A DNA stretch of 64,000 nucleotides, taken from the NCBI RefSeq assembly GCF_023231945.1, contig NZ_JAJLJH010000001.1:1178001-1242000 (forward strand), in the 5' to 3' direction. The DNA is from Scleromatobacter humisilvae (GTDB lineage: Bacteria > Pseudomonadota > Gammaproteobacteria > Burkholderiales > Burkholderiaceae_C). Both the position numbers and the translations under genes were made by a program. Under the pieces are notes generated by a model. The model ran no database searches, had not been told where the DNA came from, and worked only from the letters and a program-made list of their open reading frames with translations. Of this stretch, positions 7,784 to 17,396 are shown piece after piece (the stretch's first letter is position 1; every line of letters begins with the position of its first letter).

Positions 7784-8671
7784 ATGACCGAAATTTTCGG
7801 CGTCCCGCTGCAGGCCTTGTTCGGGCAGCTCATGCTCGGCCTGGTCAACGGCTCGTTCTACGCGATGCTGAGCCTGGGCCTGGCCGTGATCTTCGGCCTG
7901 CTCGGCGTCGTCAACTTCGCGCACGGCGCCTTGTACATGCTCGGCGCCTACGTGGCCTGGTTCTCGATGGACCGCTGGGGCGTCAGCTACTGGTGGGCGC
8001 TGCTGCTGGGGCCGCTGGTGGTCGGGCTGGTGGGGGCGCTGCTCGAACGCACGCTGCTCAAGCGCCTGTACAAGCTGGATCCGCTGTACGGCCTGCTGCT
8101 GACGTTCGGCCTGGCGCTGATCATCCAGGGCGTGTTCCAGCAGTACTACGGCTCCTCGGGACAGTCCTACTCGGCGCCGGAACAGCTCTCTGGCGCGACC
8201 AACCTGGGCTTCATGATCCTGCCGAACTACCGCGGCTTCGTGGTCGCGGCCTCGCTGGTGATCTGCTTCGGCACCTGGTTCCTGATCGAGCGCACGCAGC
8301 TCGGCGCGCTGCTGCGCGCGGGCACCGAGAATCCGGCGCTGGTGCAGGCCTTCGGCGTCAACGTGCCGCTGATGGTCACGCTGACCTACGCCGGCGGCGC
8401 CGCGCTCGCGGGCCTGGCGGGCGTGATGGCGGCGCCGGTGATCCAGGTGACGCCGCTGATGGGCAGCAACCTCATCATCGTCGTGTTCGCGGTGGTCGTG
8501 ATCGGCGGCATGGGCTCGATCATCGGCTCCATCGTCACCGGCCTGGTGCTCGGCCTGCTGGAAGGCCTCACGCGCGTCTTCTATCCCGAGGCGTCGAACG
8601 TCGTCGTGTTCTTCATCATGGCCGTCGTGCTCATGATCCGGCCCGCCGGGCTGTTCGGGAAGGAGAAGTGA
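7784..8671 (+). CDS. ABC importer inner-membrane permease, LivH type
   Basis: A 295-residue permease with about eight hydrophobic segments. It contains the family features GLLGVVNFAHGALYMLGAY near the N-terminus and the late GGMGSIIGSIVTGLVLG loop. A GGAG Shine-Dalgarno lies 9-12 bases before the ATG. The stop codon overlaps the ATG of the second permease by one base (TGATG), so the two subunits of the translocation pore are translationally coupled. The product forms a heterodimeric channel with the LivM-type protein and is driven by the two upstream ATPases. Confidence 0.92.
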   Translation: MTEIFGVPLQALFGQLMLGLVNGSFYAMLSLGLAVIFGLLGVVNFAHGALYMLGAYVAWFSMDRWGVSYWWALLLGPLVVGLVGALLERTLLKRLYKLDPLYGLLLTFGLALIIQGVFQQYYGSSGQSYSAPEQLSGATNLGFMILPNYRGFVVAASLVICFGTWFLIERTQLGALLRAGTENPALVQAFGVNVPLMVTLTYAGGAALAGLAGVMAAPVIQVTPLMGSNLIIVVFAVVVIGGMGSIIGSIVTGLVLGLLEGLTRVFYPEASNVVVFFIMAVVLMIRPAGLFGKEK

Positions 8672-9630
8672 TGAGCTGGCTCGGCCAAGGCGTGGATCGC
8701 GCCGGCAAGATCGCCTGGATCGTGGCGCTGGCGCTGCTGGTGATCGCGCCGTTCGTGGGCGTCTACCCCATCTTCATCGCGCAGGCGCTGTGCTTCGCCA
8801 TCTTCGCGATGGCATTCAACCTCCTGCTGGGCTACACCGGACTGCTGTCGTTCGGACACGCCGCGTTCTTCGGCGGCGCGGCCTACATCACGGCGTGGCT
8901 GCTGCAGGAAAAGCACGTCACGCCGGAAGTGGCGCTGCTGGGCGGGGTCGCCGCCGCCGGGCTGACCGGCCTGGTGATCGGCGCGATCGCCATCCGCCGC
9001 CAGGGCATCTACTTCGCGATGGTCACGCTGGCGCTGGCCTACATGCTGTCGTTCTTCTTCCTCGAGGCGTCGTTCACGGGCGGCGAGAACGGCATCCAGG
9101 GCGTCGAGCGCGGCAGGCTGTTCGGCATGATCCCGCTGGACAACGACCTCAGCCTCTACTTCTTCGTGCTGCTGGTCTTCGTCGGCATCTTCGCGCTGGT
9201 GCTGCGCATCGTGCATTCGCCGTACGGCCAGGTGCTCAAGGCGATCCGCGAGAACGAGCCGCGCGCGATCTCCCTCGGCTACAACGTCGACCGCTACAAG
9301 CTGCTCGCCTTCGTGCTGTCGGCCTCCATCGCGGGACTCGGCGGCGCGCTCAAGGTGCTGGTGCTGCACCTGGCCACGCTGCAGGACGTGCGCTGGGAGC
9401 AGTCCGGCGAGGTCATCCTGATGACGCTGCTGGGCGGCCTCGGCACCTTCGCCGGGCCCGTGGTGGGCGCGTTCATCGTCATCGGCCTGCAGAACTTCCT
9501 GTCCGACCGCGCCGGCTCGTGGACGGGCGTGATCATCGGCTGCATCTTCGTCGCGTGCGTCGTCGCGTTCCGCAAGGGCGTCGTCGGCGAGCTGCTGGCG
9601 TGGCACAAGCGGCGGACCAAGAAGGCCTGA
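8671..9630 (+). CDS. ABC importer inner-membrane permease, LivM type
   Basis: A 319-residue permease, the second half of the importer channel. It carries NLLLGYTGLLSFGHAAFFG, typical of LivM, the cytoplasmic loop KAIRENEPRAISLGYNV, and the C-terminal LLGGLGTFAGPVVGAF. The start at 8671 overlaps the upstream stop, preceded by AAGGAGAAG. It is the last gene of the importer operon; the next gene starts 47 bases later and is unrelated in function. Confidence 0.92.
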   Translation: MSWLGQGVDRAGKIAWIVALALLVIAPFVGVYPIFIAQALCFAIFAMAFNLLLGYTGLLSFGHAAFFGGAAYITAWLLQEKHVTPEVALLGGVAAAGLTGLVIGAIAIRRQGIYFAMVTLALAYMLSFFFLEASFTGGENGIQGVERGRLFGMIPLDNDLSLYFFVLLVFVGIFALVLRIVHSPYGQVLKAIRENEPRAISLGYNVDRYKLLAFVLSASIAGLGGALKVLVLHLATLQDVRWEQSGEVILMTLLGGLGTFAGPVVGAFIVIGLQNFLSDRAGSWTGVIIGCIFVACVVAFRKGVVGELLAWHKRRTKKA

Positions 9631-9677
9631 CGCGCCGAATTTCCGGGGCGGCGGCCCCACCCGTGTCTAATACGGGC

Positions 9678-10997
9678 ATGACTTTCCAATCCCTCGGCCT
9701 GCACGCGCCGTTCCAGCGCGCCGCCCAGCAGCGCGGCTACCTGGGCCCGACGCCCATCCAGGCCGCGGCCATTCCGCCGGCCCTCGAGGGCCGCGACGTC
9801 CAGGGCACCGCGCGCACCGGCTCCGGCAAGACGCAGGCGTTCGGCTGGCCGGTGCTGCAGCGGCTGGCCGACGCCGGCGTGCCGCCCGAGGGCGCCAAGC
9901 GCCCGGTGCGCGCGCTGATCCTCGCGCCCACGCGCGAGCTCGCGGCGCAGATCGGCGAGTCGCTGCGCGAGGACGCGCAGCACCTGCCCGTGGCGCTGAA
10001 GATCGCGATCACCTACGGCGGCGTGTCGATCAACCCGCAGATGATGCGGCTGCGCGGCGGCGCCGACATCGTCGTCGCGACGCCCGGCCGCCTGCTCGAC
10101 CTGATCGACCAGAACGCCGTCTCCATCGCCGACGTGCAGACGCTGGTCCTCGACGAGGCCGATCGCCTGCTGGACATGGGCTTCGCCGACGAACTCAAGC
10201 GCGTGCTCGCGCTGCTGCCGGCCAAGCGCCAGACGCTGCTGTTCTCGGCGACCTTCCCGCGCGCCGTGCTCGATCTCGCGGCCAGGCTGCTGCACGACCC
10301 GTTCACCATCGACGTGCCCGACGTCCCCAGCGACAGCGCCGCGGCGCTGGCGGCCGAAGGCGCGAAGATCGTCCAGCGCTCGATCGCGGTCGATACCCCG
10401 GCCCGTACCCAGCTGCTGCTCAAGCTGATCCGCGACCACGGCTGGAAGCGCGTGCTCGTGTTCGTCGCGACGCAGCACGCGGCCGAGCATGTCGCGCAGA
10501 AGCTGTATGTCGGCGGGCTCAAGGCCGAGGCCTTCCACGGCGAGCTGAGCCAGGGCCGGCGCAACCAGCTGCTGGACGACTTCAAGGCCTCGCGGCTGCA
10601 GGTGCTCGTCGCCACCGACCTGGCCGCGCGCGGCATCGACATCGTGCAGTTGCCGGTGGTCGTCAACTACGACCTGCCGCGCTCCGCCGACGACCACGTG
10701 CACCGCATCGGCCGCACCGGCCGCGCCGGCGAGGCTGGCGTGGCGGTGAGCTTCGTGCCCGCGGCCAGCGAGGCGCACTTCCGCCTGATCGAGAAGCGCC
10801 AGGGCCAGCGCGTGCCGCGCGAGAAGATCGCCGGCTTCGAGCCGAAGGAGGTCGCGCCGCCCAAGGGCGCGGCCGAATCGCCGAACAACGCGGGCGGCGT
10901 CAAGGGCAAGCGTCCGAGCAAGAAGGACAAGCTGCGCGCCGCCGAGGCCGCGAAGGCCGCCGAGCGCGCGGCGCGGGCGGCCAAGCGAAACCGCTAG
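9678..10997 (+). CDS. DEAD-box RNA helicase, RhlE-like
   Basis: A 439-residue ATP-dependent RNA helicase. Motifs appear in order: Q motif GPTPIQAAAIP, motif I ARTGSGKT, Ia APTREL, DEAD in LVLDEADRLLDMGF, SAT in LLFSATFP, and motif VI HRIGRTGRAG. The last ~50 residues are lysine/arginine/alanine-rich (KGKRPSKKDKLR), a typical non-specific RNA-binding tail. The ATG at 9678 is chosen because the Q motif follows at the usual distance; no Shine-Dalgarno is visible, but a TAATAC/TCTAAT hexamer lies only 4-6 bases upstream. The exact cellular role (cold adaptation, ribosome assembly or mRNA decay) cannot be told. Confidence 0.87.
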   Translation: MTFQSLGLHAPFQRAAQQRGYLGPTPIQAAAIPPALEGRDVQGTARTGSGKTQAFGWPVLQRLADAGVPPEGAKRPVRALILAPTRELAAQIGESLREDAQHLPVALKIAITYGGVSINPQMMRLRGGADIVVATPGRLLDLIDQNAVSIADVQTLVLDEADRLLDMGFADELKRVLALLPAKRQTLLFSATFPRAVLDLAARLLHDPFTIDVPDVPSDSAAALAAEGAKIVQRSIAVDTPARTQLLLKLIRDHGWKRVLVFVATQHAAEHVAQKLYVGGLKAEAFHGELSQGRRNQLLDDFKASRLQVLVATDLAARGIDIVQLPVVVNYDLPRSADDHVHRIGRTGRAGEAGVAVSFVPAASEAHFRLIEKRQGQRVPREKIAGFEPKEVAPPKGAAESPNNAGGVKGKRPSKKDKLRAAEAAKAAERAARAAKRNR

Positions 10998-11088
10998 CGA
11001 GCCGCGCCCGCGGGCGGCTGCGAGTTGTCACTATGCCCGCGCGCCGCGGTTTCGGCGATGATGCGCGGCTTGATCCCGAGGAGTCCAC

Positions 11089-13080
11089 TTGAACGCAGTC
11101 GCCCCTTCCAACAACGAGCTGACCCTGCGCGGCGTCGTGCTCGGCTTCCTGATCACGCTGCTGTTCACGGCGGCCAACGTCTACTTCGGCCTCAAGGCGG
11201 GCCTGACGTTCGCCACGTCGATCCCGGCGGCGGTCATCTCGATGGGCCTGCTGCGCTACGCCAAGGGCGTGACGATCCAGGAGAACAACATCGTGCAGAC
11301 CGTCGCCTCGGCGGCCGGCGCGATCTCGTCCATCATCTTCGTGCTGCCCGGCCTCGTGATGATCGGCTGGTGGAGCGGGTTCCCGTACATCACCTGCGTG
11401 CTGATCTGCGCGCTCGGCGGCGTGCTGGGCGTGACCTACTCGATCCCGCTGCGCCGCGCGCTCGTGACGACGTCCGACCTGCCGTATCCGGAAGGCGTGG
11501 CCTGCGCCGAGGTGCTCAAGGTCGGCGCCGGCGGTGAAGGCGCGGCGGCCGAGAACCGCGCCGGCCTGCTGGCCATCGTCTGGGGCGGCATCGTGTCGGC
11601 CGGCTTCCAGGTGATCGTCGCGACGCAGCTGTTCGCCTCCGACGTCGTCGGCTACTTCCGCCTGAGCCGCAGCAGCAACGCGTCGACCGGCGTCGACTTC
11701 GGCCTCTCGCTGGCGCTGCTGGCCGTGGGCCACCTGGTCGGCCTGTGGGTCGGCGTGGCCATGCTGGTGGGCGTGCTGATCTCCTGGGCGGGCGCCGTGC
11801 CGCACCTGACCAGCCTGCTGCCCTTCGACGCCGCCGCCGACGTGGCCGGCGTCGCCAACCATGTCTGGGCCAAGCAGGTGCGCTTCATCGGCGCCGGCGC
11901 GATCGCCGTGGCCGCGATCTGGACGCTGGTCAAGCTCGTCAAGCCCGTGGCCACCGGCCTGGCCTCGGCGATGGCGGCCTCGCGCGTGCGCAAGGCCGGC
12001 CAGGGCGCGACGCTGCCGCGTACCGAGCAGGACCTGCCCATCGGCTGGGTCGCCGGCGTCACGGTCGCCTGCCTGGTGCCGATCGCCTGGGTGCTGGCCG
12101 ACATGAGCAACGGCGCGGGCCTGGGCTCGGCCACCGCCATCCTGGTGATCGGCGGCATCGCGTTCATCGCGCTCATGAGCTTCTTCGTCGCCGCCGTCTG
12201 CGGCTACATGGCCGGCCTGATCGGCTCGAGCAACAGCCCGCTGTCGGGCGTGGGCATCATCGTCGTCATCAGCTGCGCGCTGCTGGTCGCGCTGGTCGCC
12301 AAGCCGATGCTGCCGCCGAGCGCCGGCCCGGCGCTGGTGGCCTTCACGCTTTTCGTCACCTCGGTCATCATCGCCGCGGCCACGGTGGCCAACGACAACC
12401 TGCAGGACCTGAAGACCGGCCAGCTGGTCGACGCCACGCCGTGGAAGCAGCAGGTGGCACTGGCCATCGGCACGGTGGCCGGCGCGCTTGTCATCCCGCC
12501 GGTGCTCGATCTGCTGCAGAAGGCCTACGGCTTCGCCGGCGCGCCGGGCGCCACCGCCAAGGCCCTCGCCGCGCCGCAGGCCGCGCTGATCTCGGCGCTG
12601 GCCAAGGGCGTGCTGGGCGGCGACCTCGATTGGAGCCTGCTGGGCAAGGGCGTCGTGCTGGGCGTGCTGCTGGTCGTCCTCGACGAGGCGATCAAGCGTT
12701 TCCGCAAGCCCGGCAGCCATGCGCAGCTGCCGCCGCTGGCGGTGGGCCTGGGCATCTACCTGCCGATGGCCACGACGCTGATGGTCGTCGTCGGCGCCTT
12801 CGTCGGCTGGGCCTGGGATCGCAACGCCGAGGCCTCGCCCCGCCCCGCATCGCGCAAGCAGCTGGGCGTGCTGCTGGCCAGCGGCATGATCGTCGGCGAG
12901 GGCCTGTTCGGCGTGGCGCTGGCGGCGCTGACCGTCTTCAGCGGCAAGGACGCGCCGCTGGCCGTCGTCGGCGACAGCTTCGCGACCCCGGCGTTGTGGC
13001 TGGGCGGCATCGGCTTCGTGCTCGCGACGCTGGCGCTGTATCGCTGGCTGGCGGGGATGAGCGACCGGGTGGCGGCGTAA
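11089..13080 (+). CDS. OPT-family oligopeptide/metal-chelate transporter
   Basis: A 663-residue integral membrane protein, hydrophobic over most of its length with roughly 14-16 predicted helices. The N-terminal FTAANVYFGLKAGLTFATSIP and the following SIPLRRALV...LPYPEG are characteristic of the bacterial OPT family. OPT proteins take up small peptides or siderophore-like metal chelates by proton symport. The start codon appears to be TTG at 11089, six bases after GAGGAG (11078-11083). The frame has no in-frame ATG close by. It ends 14 bases before the convergent ATC-hydrolase-like gene. Substrate unknown. Confidence 0.88.
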   Translation: MNAVAPSNNELTLRGVVLGFLITLLFTAANVYFGLKAGLTFATSIPAAVISMGLLRYAKGVTIQENNIVQTVASAAGAISSIIFVLPGLVMIGWWSGFPYITCVLICALGGVLGVTYSIPLRRALVTTSDLPYPEGVACAEVLKVGAGGEGAAAENRAGLLAIVWGGIVSAGFQVIVATQLFASDVVGYFRLSRSSNASTGVDFGLSLALLAVGHLVGLWVGVAMLVGVLISWAGAVPHLTSLLPFDAAADVAGVANHVWAKQVRFIGAGAIAVAAIWTLVKLVKPVATGLASAMAASRVRKAGQGATLPRTEQDLPIGWVAGVTVACLVPIAWVLADMSNGAGLGSATAILVIGGIAFIALMSFFVAAVCGYMAGLIGSSNSPLSGVGIIVVISCALLVALVAKPMLPPSAGPALVAFTLFVTSVIIAAATVANDNLQDLKTGQLVDATPWKQQVALAIGTVAGALVIPPVLDLLQKAYGFAGAPGATAKALAAPQAALISALAKGVLGGDLDWSLLGKGVVLGVLLVVLDEAIKRFRKPGSHAQLPPLAVGLGIYLPMATTLMVVVGAFVGWAWDRNAEASPRPASRKQLGVLLASGMIVGEGLFGVALAALTVFSGKDAPLAVVGDSFATPALWLGGIGFVLATLALYRWLAGMSDRVAA

Positions 13081-13094
13081 ACGTCCGCGGCCGG

Positions 13095-13784
13095 CTACTC
13101 CGGCGGCAGCTTCGAGAACCGGAAGTCGCAATGGCTCGCGCCGCCGGCGAGCGTCTGCGTCCTGTGCAGGCGAATGCCGCGTGTCGCGTAGGCGTCGAAG
13201 TCCAGCCCGCAGAGGTTGGGCAGGATGTCCTTGTCGCCGTGGCGCGCCGCGAACTTGCAGAAGCCGCATGACTTGTAGTCGATGCCGAAGTCGAAGTCGT
13301 CGCCCGGGCCCGGCTCGACGAAGTCGTAGACGAAATCCGCCGGAAACTCGCCGCGGTGGCGCGCCGTCGTGCTCATGGCGGCCTGCTCGCGCAGCAAGGC
13401 CTGGTTCTCGGGCGACATGAACTGGCGCCCCGCGGCGAGGCGTTCCGCCTCGGGCAAGGCCAGCAGTTGCGCCTTGTAGGCCTCGCGCTCGATCTCGCCG
13501 ATCTCGGCCAGCGGCACGCCGTGTCGCCGCAGCACGCGGCTGATGGCCATGAAGCCGAGCAGGCGCATGAAGAAGTCGCTCATGCGGCTCGCCGTGCCCC
13601 CGACATAGGGCATCTGCGTGAGCACGATGGCGAATTCGTCCATCACCTCGCGCCGGATCGCGTCGGTGTCGGCCAGCTGCGCGCGTTCGCGCAGCATCGC
13701 CTGCGCATGGTCGAGGCGCTCGCGCATGGCGGCCTCCATCTCGACGCGATGCGACTCGTAGAACGGATGGATGACCTCGGCCAT
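13095..13784 (-). CDS. L-2-amino-thiazoline-4-carboxylate hydrolase-like protein
   Basis: A 229-residue cytoplasmic protein matching the ATC hydrolase family (first known from conversion of D,L-ATC to L-cysteine in Pseudomonas). The conserved C-terminal block contains CGFCKFAARHGDKDILPNLC, followed by DFDAYATRGIRLHRTQTLAGG and a last Cys in SHCDF, suggesting a metal-bound or cysteine-rich active site. The N-terminal half is helical. The gene lies alone, convergent with the OPT transporter and 31 bases upstream of the cupin stop. Most members of this family have no tested substrate, so the true reaction here is uncertain. Confidence 0.72.
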   Translation of the reverse strand: MAEVIHPFYESHRVEMEAAMRERLDHAQAMLRERAQLADTDAIRREVMDEFAIVLTQMPYVGGTASRMSDFFMRLLGFMAISRVLRRHGVPLAEIGEIEREAYKAQLLALPEAERLAAGRQFMSPENQALLREQAAMSTTARHRGEFPADFVYDFVEPGPGDDFDFGIDYKSCGFCKFAARHGDKDILPNLCGLDFDAYATRGIRLHRTQTLAGGASHCDFRFSKLPPE

Positions 13785-13814
13785 GGGATGCGACCTGTGC
13801 AGCCGACGATCCGA

Positions 13815-14228
13815 TCAGGGCGCCGGCGCCGATGCCGGAGACGCCAGCGGCTTGCCTTTTTCCACCACATAGACCCCGACCAGCCGCGTCGGCGACGTGC
13901 CTTCGTTCCTGGCGTTGTGCACGACGCCCGCCGGGATCACGAAGCCCTCGCCCGCAACCACCTTGCGCGGGGCCTGCCCGGCGACCATCAGCACCACCTC
14001 GCCCTCGCTGACGACGCTGATCTCGTCACCCGGGTGGGTGTGCCATCCCGAGACCCCGCCGGGCGCGATGTCGACACGAGCCGCGACCGCCTCGCGCCCC
14101 GGCACCGACACATCGCCCCGCGCGACGACCGTCCTGGTCAGCGCGGGTGCCGGTGCCTGCGAGGACGCGGCGCCGGCCAGCACGGCCAGAAGGGTTCCAG
14201 CGAGGAATCTGTTCGCGAGTTGCATCAT
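13815..14228 (-). CDS. secreted single-domain cupin
   Basis: A 137-residue protein with signal peptide (MMQLANRFLAGTLLAVLAGAASSQA) and one cupin barrel. The metal-binding pattern is visible as SGWHTHPGDEISVVSEGE (two His, one Glu) and later GVVHNARNEG. Two adjacent ATGs (14228 and 14225) follow AAGGAG; the second has the better spacing (seven bases), so the protein may be one residue shorter. Secreted cupins of this kind act as small-molecule binding or redox proteins; no substrate can be named. It is flanked by another small secreted protein in the same orientation. Confidence 0.75.
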   Translation of the reverse strand: MMQLANRFLAGTLLAVLAGAASSQAPAPALTRTVVARGDVSVPGREAVAARVDIAPGGVSGWHTHPGDEISVVSEGEVVLMVAGQAPRKVVAGEGFVIPAGVVHNARNEGTSPTRLVGVYVVEKGKPLASPASAPAP

Positions 14229-14334
14229 GCGGCTCCTTCGGAATGAGGAATGCAAAAGGGCTGACCCGCTGATTCTGAAGGGGCGCTTTCCGGGCACGCA
14301 AGCTCGCAATCCCGCGCCTGGCGGCAAGCCGCGA

Positions 14335-14808
14335 TCACGGTCGACGCGGCACCGGGCTCAGGCTGATCGCGCGGTCCGGGTCGAGCGGAAACTCGCGATG
14401 CCCCACGAGCTGGCCGTCCTTGAGATCCAGCACGATGGTGCTGACCACGGTCTGGTTGCGCAGGCGCGGGTTGCGCGCCATCACCTGGTAGGTCAGCGTC
14501 AGGTGGGTGTCGCTGACGGACTCCAGCTTGACCTGCTTGCCGCGGCTCGTCGAGGGAGGGGCTTCCCTGGCCGGCAGGTCGTTGTACCAATCGATCTCGC
14601 CGTCGTCGCGCACGACGATGGCGACCCAGTCGCGGCCCTGCCTTGAGTTCGACTCCTCGCCGACCCAGGTGCCCTGCAGGGCGGCCGGCACGGTGAGGGA
14701 TGCGGCTTCCTGCGTGTGGCCGGCGCTGATCGTGTTCAACGACGCGCACAGGATGGCGAGGCCTCGCCACGCGGTCGCCCGACGCTGGGCCGGCGAATGT
14801 CGCTCCAT
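14335..14808 (-). CDS. secreted hypothetical beta-rich protein
   Basis: A 157-residue protein starting at the ATG 14808, preceded by GAGGAGGAG at four bases; an upstream in-frame ATG at 14826 lacks this signal. An N-terminal hydrophobic stretch (RGLAILCASLNTISAG) suggests export. The rest reads as a small beta-barrel: LQGTWVGEESNSRQGRDW, then VVRDDGEIDWYNDLP and VVSTIVLDLKDGQLVG, similar in layout to lipocalin-like or DUF1579-type domains. It is not a member of any family I can name with confidence. It lies just after the FUSC transporter gene on the same strand. Confidence 0.55.
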   Translation of the reverse strand: MERHSPAQRRATAWRGLAILCASLNTISAGHTQEAASLTVPAALQGTWVGEESNSRQGRDWVAIVVRDDGEIDWYNDLPAREAPPSTSRGKQVKLESVSDTHLTLTYQVMARNPRLRNQTVVSTIVLDLKDGQLVGHREFPLDPDRAISLSPVPRRP

Positions 14809-14841
14809 GACTCCTCCTCGATGCAAGCTGTCGATGATCGC

Positions 14842-17304
14842 TCAGCGCGCCGCGGCGTTCAACGCCTGCGCCGCCAGGCCCACCCGCCTTGCCGCACGCG
14901 TGGCCAGCTGCAGCCGGCGCCGCAGCCACGGCAGGACGGCGCTGTCCGGCAGGGCCGCGGGCACCGCTGTGTGGTCGACGTCCTCGCTGGGCACCGTGCC
15001 GCTGACCACCACCGGCGCGCCCGCCGCGCCGGGCGCGCCGCGCTGGGGCGAGGTGCCGACGCCGGGGTTGTCGAGCGCGTGGTGCAGCGCGACGCAGGCG
15101 TCGGTCAGCGCCTTCTGCGCGACGGCGCTCTCCAGCTGCGCGCCGCGGCGCGCCAGCAGCAGCCGCACCGCCACCAGCTGCGCCATCAGCACGTGGCAGC
15201 GCGTGAGCATCTCGGCGAACGCATACATCGGCACCTGCACGCGCGAGGGCTCGGCGCCGGTGCGCTGGGCGGCCGAGGCGATCGCGCCGACCGCCTCGTA
15301 GACCTCGCGCCGCGCGAGCCGCAGCTTCAGGTCGGGCTGCGCCGGGTCGGGCAGGCGCATCACCTCGGTGGTGAGCGTGCGCAGGCTCCTGAGCACGCGC
15401 TCGTTGAGCTTGGCGATGCCGCGCCGCTCCCACCACGGCCAGACGTAGCTGAAGCCCCAGGCGAGCGCGGCGCCCATCACGGTGTCGGCCAGGCGCTCGA
15501 AGACGCCGAAGCTGTGCGCATCGGGCGCGGCCATGTGGGCCTGCATCAGCGCCATCACGCTGGCGGCGGCGGCCGTGACGAGGTAGCGCGCCGTCGTGAA
15601 CGAGTGCGCGATGCCCACGGCGACCAGGAAGGCCAGCGTCGACAGCCACGGCGCGCCGAACTGCGCGAGCACGAGCACCAGCAGGCAGCCGATCATCGTG
15701 CCCAGCACGCGGTCGTTGCGGCGCGACAGCGTCTGCTCGAGATTGCCGCGCAACACGACGCCCACGCTGAGCACCAGCCAGTGCGGATGCGAGGCCCACG
15801 GCAGCGCGAGTCCGATGAAGTAGGCGCTGCCGAGCGCCAGGCTCAGGCGCACCGCGTGGCGGAACGTCGGCGAGCGCGTGTTGAGCTGCGCGCGCAGCGC
15901 AGCCCAGGGCCAGCCCTCGGTCGAGATGAAGACCTGCAGCTCGTCGCGCGCCAGCGGCAGCGGCGTGACCTCGCCGCGCAGCGCACCCTGCATGCGCGCG
16001 AGCACCGCCACCATCTGGCGCGCGCGGCCGTAGAACGCGACGGCCAGCGGATAGCGCGGATCGGTGCTCGCAAACAGCGGCACGCGCGCTGGCGTCCGCG
16101 CGCGCGCGGCGGCGGCGGCGTCCTTCGCGACCTGCGCGGGATCGGCCTGCGCGCCCGCACCGCCCTCGTGCCGCGCGACCGCCTGCGCCGCGGCGTCGCC
16201 GATGCGCTCGGCGTCGCGCTGCGCGACGTCGGCGTCCATCGACGCCAACGGGGACGTCGCCGCCGCCGAAGCCGCCGAGGCCGCGATCGACGCCGCCGCC
16301 GCGGCCGCCGGCGCCGTCGCCGCCTGCGGCACGTGCGTCGGGCGGGCCGGATGCGGCACGATGGCCTCGCCGGTCTCGATGTCCGTCTCGGCCAGCGGCG
16401 AGGCCGCCGACGCCGGCACCTTCATGCCGAAGTCGCGCAGCGCCTGGGCCATGGCATCGATCGCGTCGGCCACGCGCACGCCATGCTCGCGCAGGCGATC
16501 GCGCAGCTGCGTGGCAGGGGCGTCGGCGCCCAGCAGCTCGATGTCGAGCTCGCCGGCCAGCAGCGTGTCGCGCATCTCCACGGCCTGCAGCAGCACCGCG
16601 ATCGCGGGGCCGGTGTGCGGCTCGCCGGCGGCCGGGAACAGCAGGTCGCGCGCGGCCTGCAGGCGCTCGTCGAGCGAGACCTGGCTGCGGATCCATTCCT
16701 GCAGCGGCGGCGTGCCGTCGGCGGCGTCCGTGCGCGACAGCAGCGCCGCCCGCGAACGCAGCAGCGCCGCCAGCGCCTGCAGCGCGGCGGCCAGTGCCAG
16801 CGTGCGGTAGCGCGGCTGCAGCACGCGCGAGCTGAGCACCGCCCAGCTGAAATAGGCCAGCGCGCCGACCGCCGTCCAGCCCGAATGGATCAGCAGCTGT
16901 GCCGTGCTGGCCGGCGGCGGCGCGGCGAGCGTGAAGATCAGCGCGAGGATCGGGATGAACGCCAGCGGCCCGGCGCGCGGGCCCCAGGCCCAGGCCATCG
17001 TCGAGCAGAACGACAGCGCCACGATGGTGAAGCCCATCGCCACGCCCGACTCGCGCAGCAGGTTGACGATCAGGCCGCTCGCGCAGCCCACCAGCGCGCC
17101 CATGCCGACGCGGCGCCAGGTGCGCGCGGGCGCGATCGGCAGGTCGGCCAGGCTGGCGCAGATCGCGCCCGTGGCCGCGGCCAGCGCCGCCAGCTTGCCG
17201 GCCGTCAGCGCGAGCGTGATCTGGATGATGGAGATGCCCAGCGACACGGCCAGTCCGTTGAGCACGTGCGCGGGCAGACGCATCGCAAGGCGGGGGGTCT
17301 CCAT
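14842..17304 (-). CDS. FUSC-family inner-membrane transporter (aromatic acid efflux type)
   Basis: An 820-residue membrane protein of the fusaric-acid-resistance/AaeB/YccS group. Two clusters of about six hydrophobic helices (roughly residues 10-160 and 500-640) flank a long cytoplasmic region. The second cluster carries the FUSC core NRDVLGTMIGC-like segment (NDRVLGTMIGCLLVLVLAQ). The cytoplasmic part has an unusual alanine-rich stretch (AAAAAASIAASAASAAATS) that is probably disordered. The start is uncertain: ATG at 17304 is chosen, ATGs at 17313 and 17355 are also in frame. FUSC proteins export aromatic carboxylates, often with an HlyD-type partner; none is adjacent here, so the substrate is open. 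Confidence 0.75.
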   Translation of the reverse strand: METPRLAMRLPAHVLNGLAVSLGISIIQITLALTAGKLAALAAATGAICASLADLPIAPARTWRRVGMGALVGCASGLIVNLLRESGVAMGFTIVALSFCSTMAWAWGPRAGPLAFIPILALIFTLAAPPPASTAQLLIHSGWTAVGALAYFSWAVLSSRVLQPRYRTLALAAALQALAALLRSRAALLSRTDAADGTPPLQEWIRSQVSLDERLQAARDLLFPAAGEPHTGPAIAVLLQAVEMRDTLLAGELDIELLGADAPATQLRDRLREHGVRVADAIDAMAQALRDFGMKVPASAASPLAETDIETGEAIVPHPARPTHVPQAATAPAAAAAASIAASAASAAATSPLASMDADVAQRDAERIGDAAAQAVARHEGGAGAQADPAQVAKDAAAAARARTPARVPLFASTDPRYPLAVAFYGRARQMVAVLARMQGALRGEVTPLPLARDELQVFISTEGWPWAALRAQLNTRSPTFRHAVRLSLALGSAYFIGLALPWASHPHWLVLSVGVVLRGNLEQTLSRRNDRVLGTMIGCLLVLVLAQFGAPWLSTLAFLVAVGIAHSFTTARYLVTAAAASVMALMQAHMAAPDAHSFGVFERLADTVMGAALAWGFSYVWPWWERRGIAKLNERVLRSLRTLTTEVMRLPDPAQPDLKLRLARREVYEAVGAIASAAQRTGAEPSRVQVPMYAFAEMLTRCHVLMAQLVAVRLLLARRGAQLESAVAQKALTDACVALHHALDNPGVGTSPQRGAPGAAGAPVVVSGTVPSEDVDHTAVPAALPDSAVLPWLRRRLQLATRAARRVGLAAQALNAAAR

Positions 17305-17396
17305 GCGAGGCATTGTGGCGCGAGATTTGGCCCTCGCGAGCGCGTGCTCGCGCACAGCGCGAGAATGGGCCGCTCCGATTCCAGACCCCGCCGCCG

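Noticed and set aside
10900-13269. 789-residue minus-strand open frame opposite the OPT transporter
   Set aside because: Composition is His/Arg/Gln-rich with no domain, and the plus-strand OPT gene has clear family motifs.
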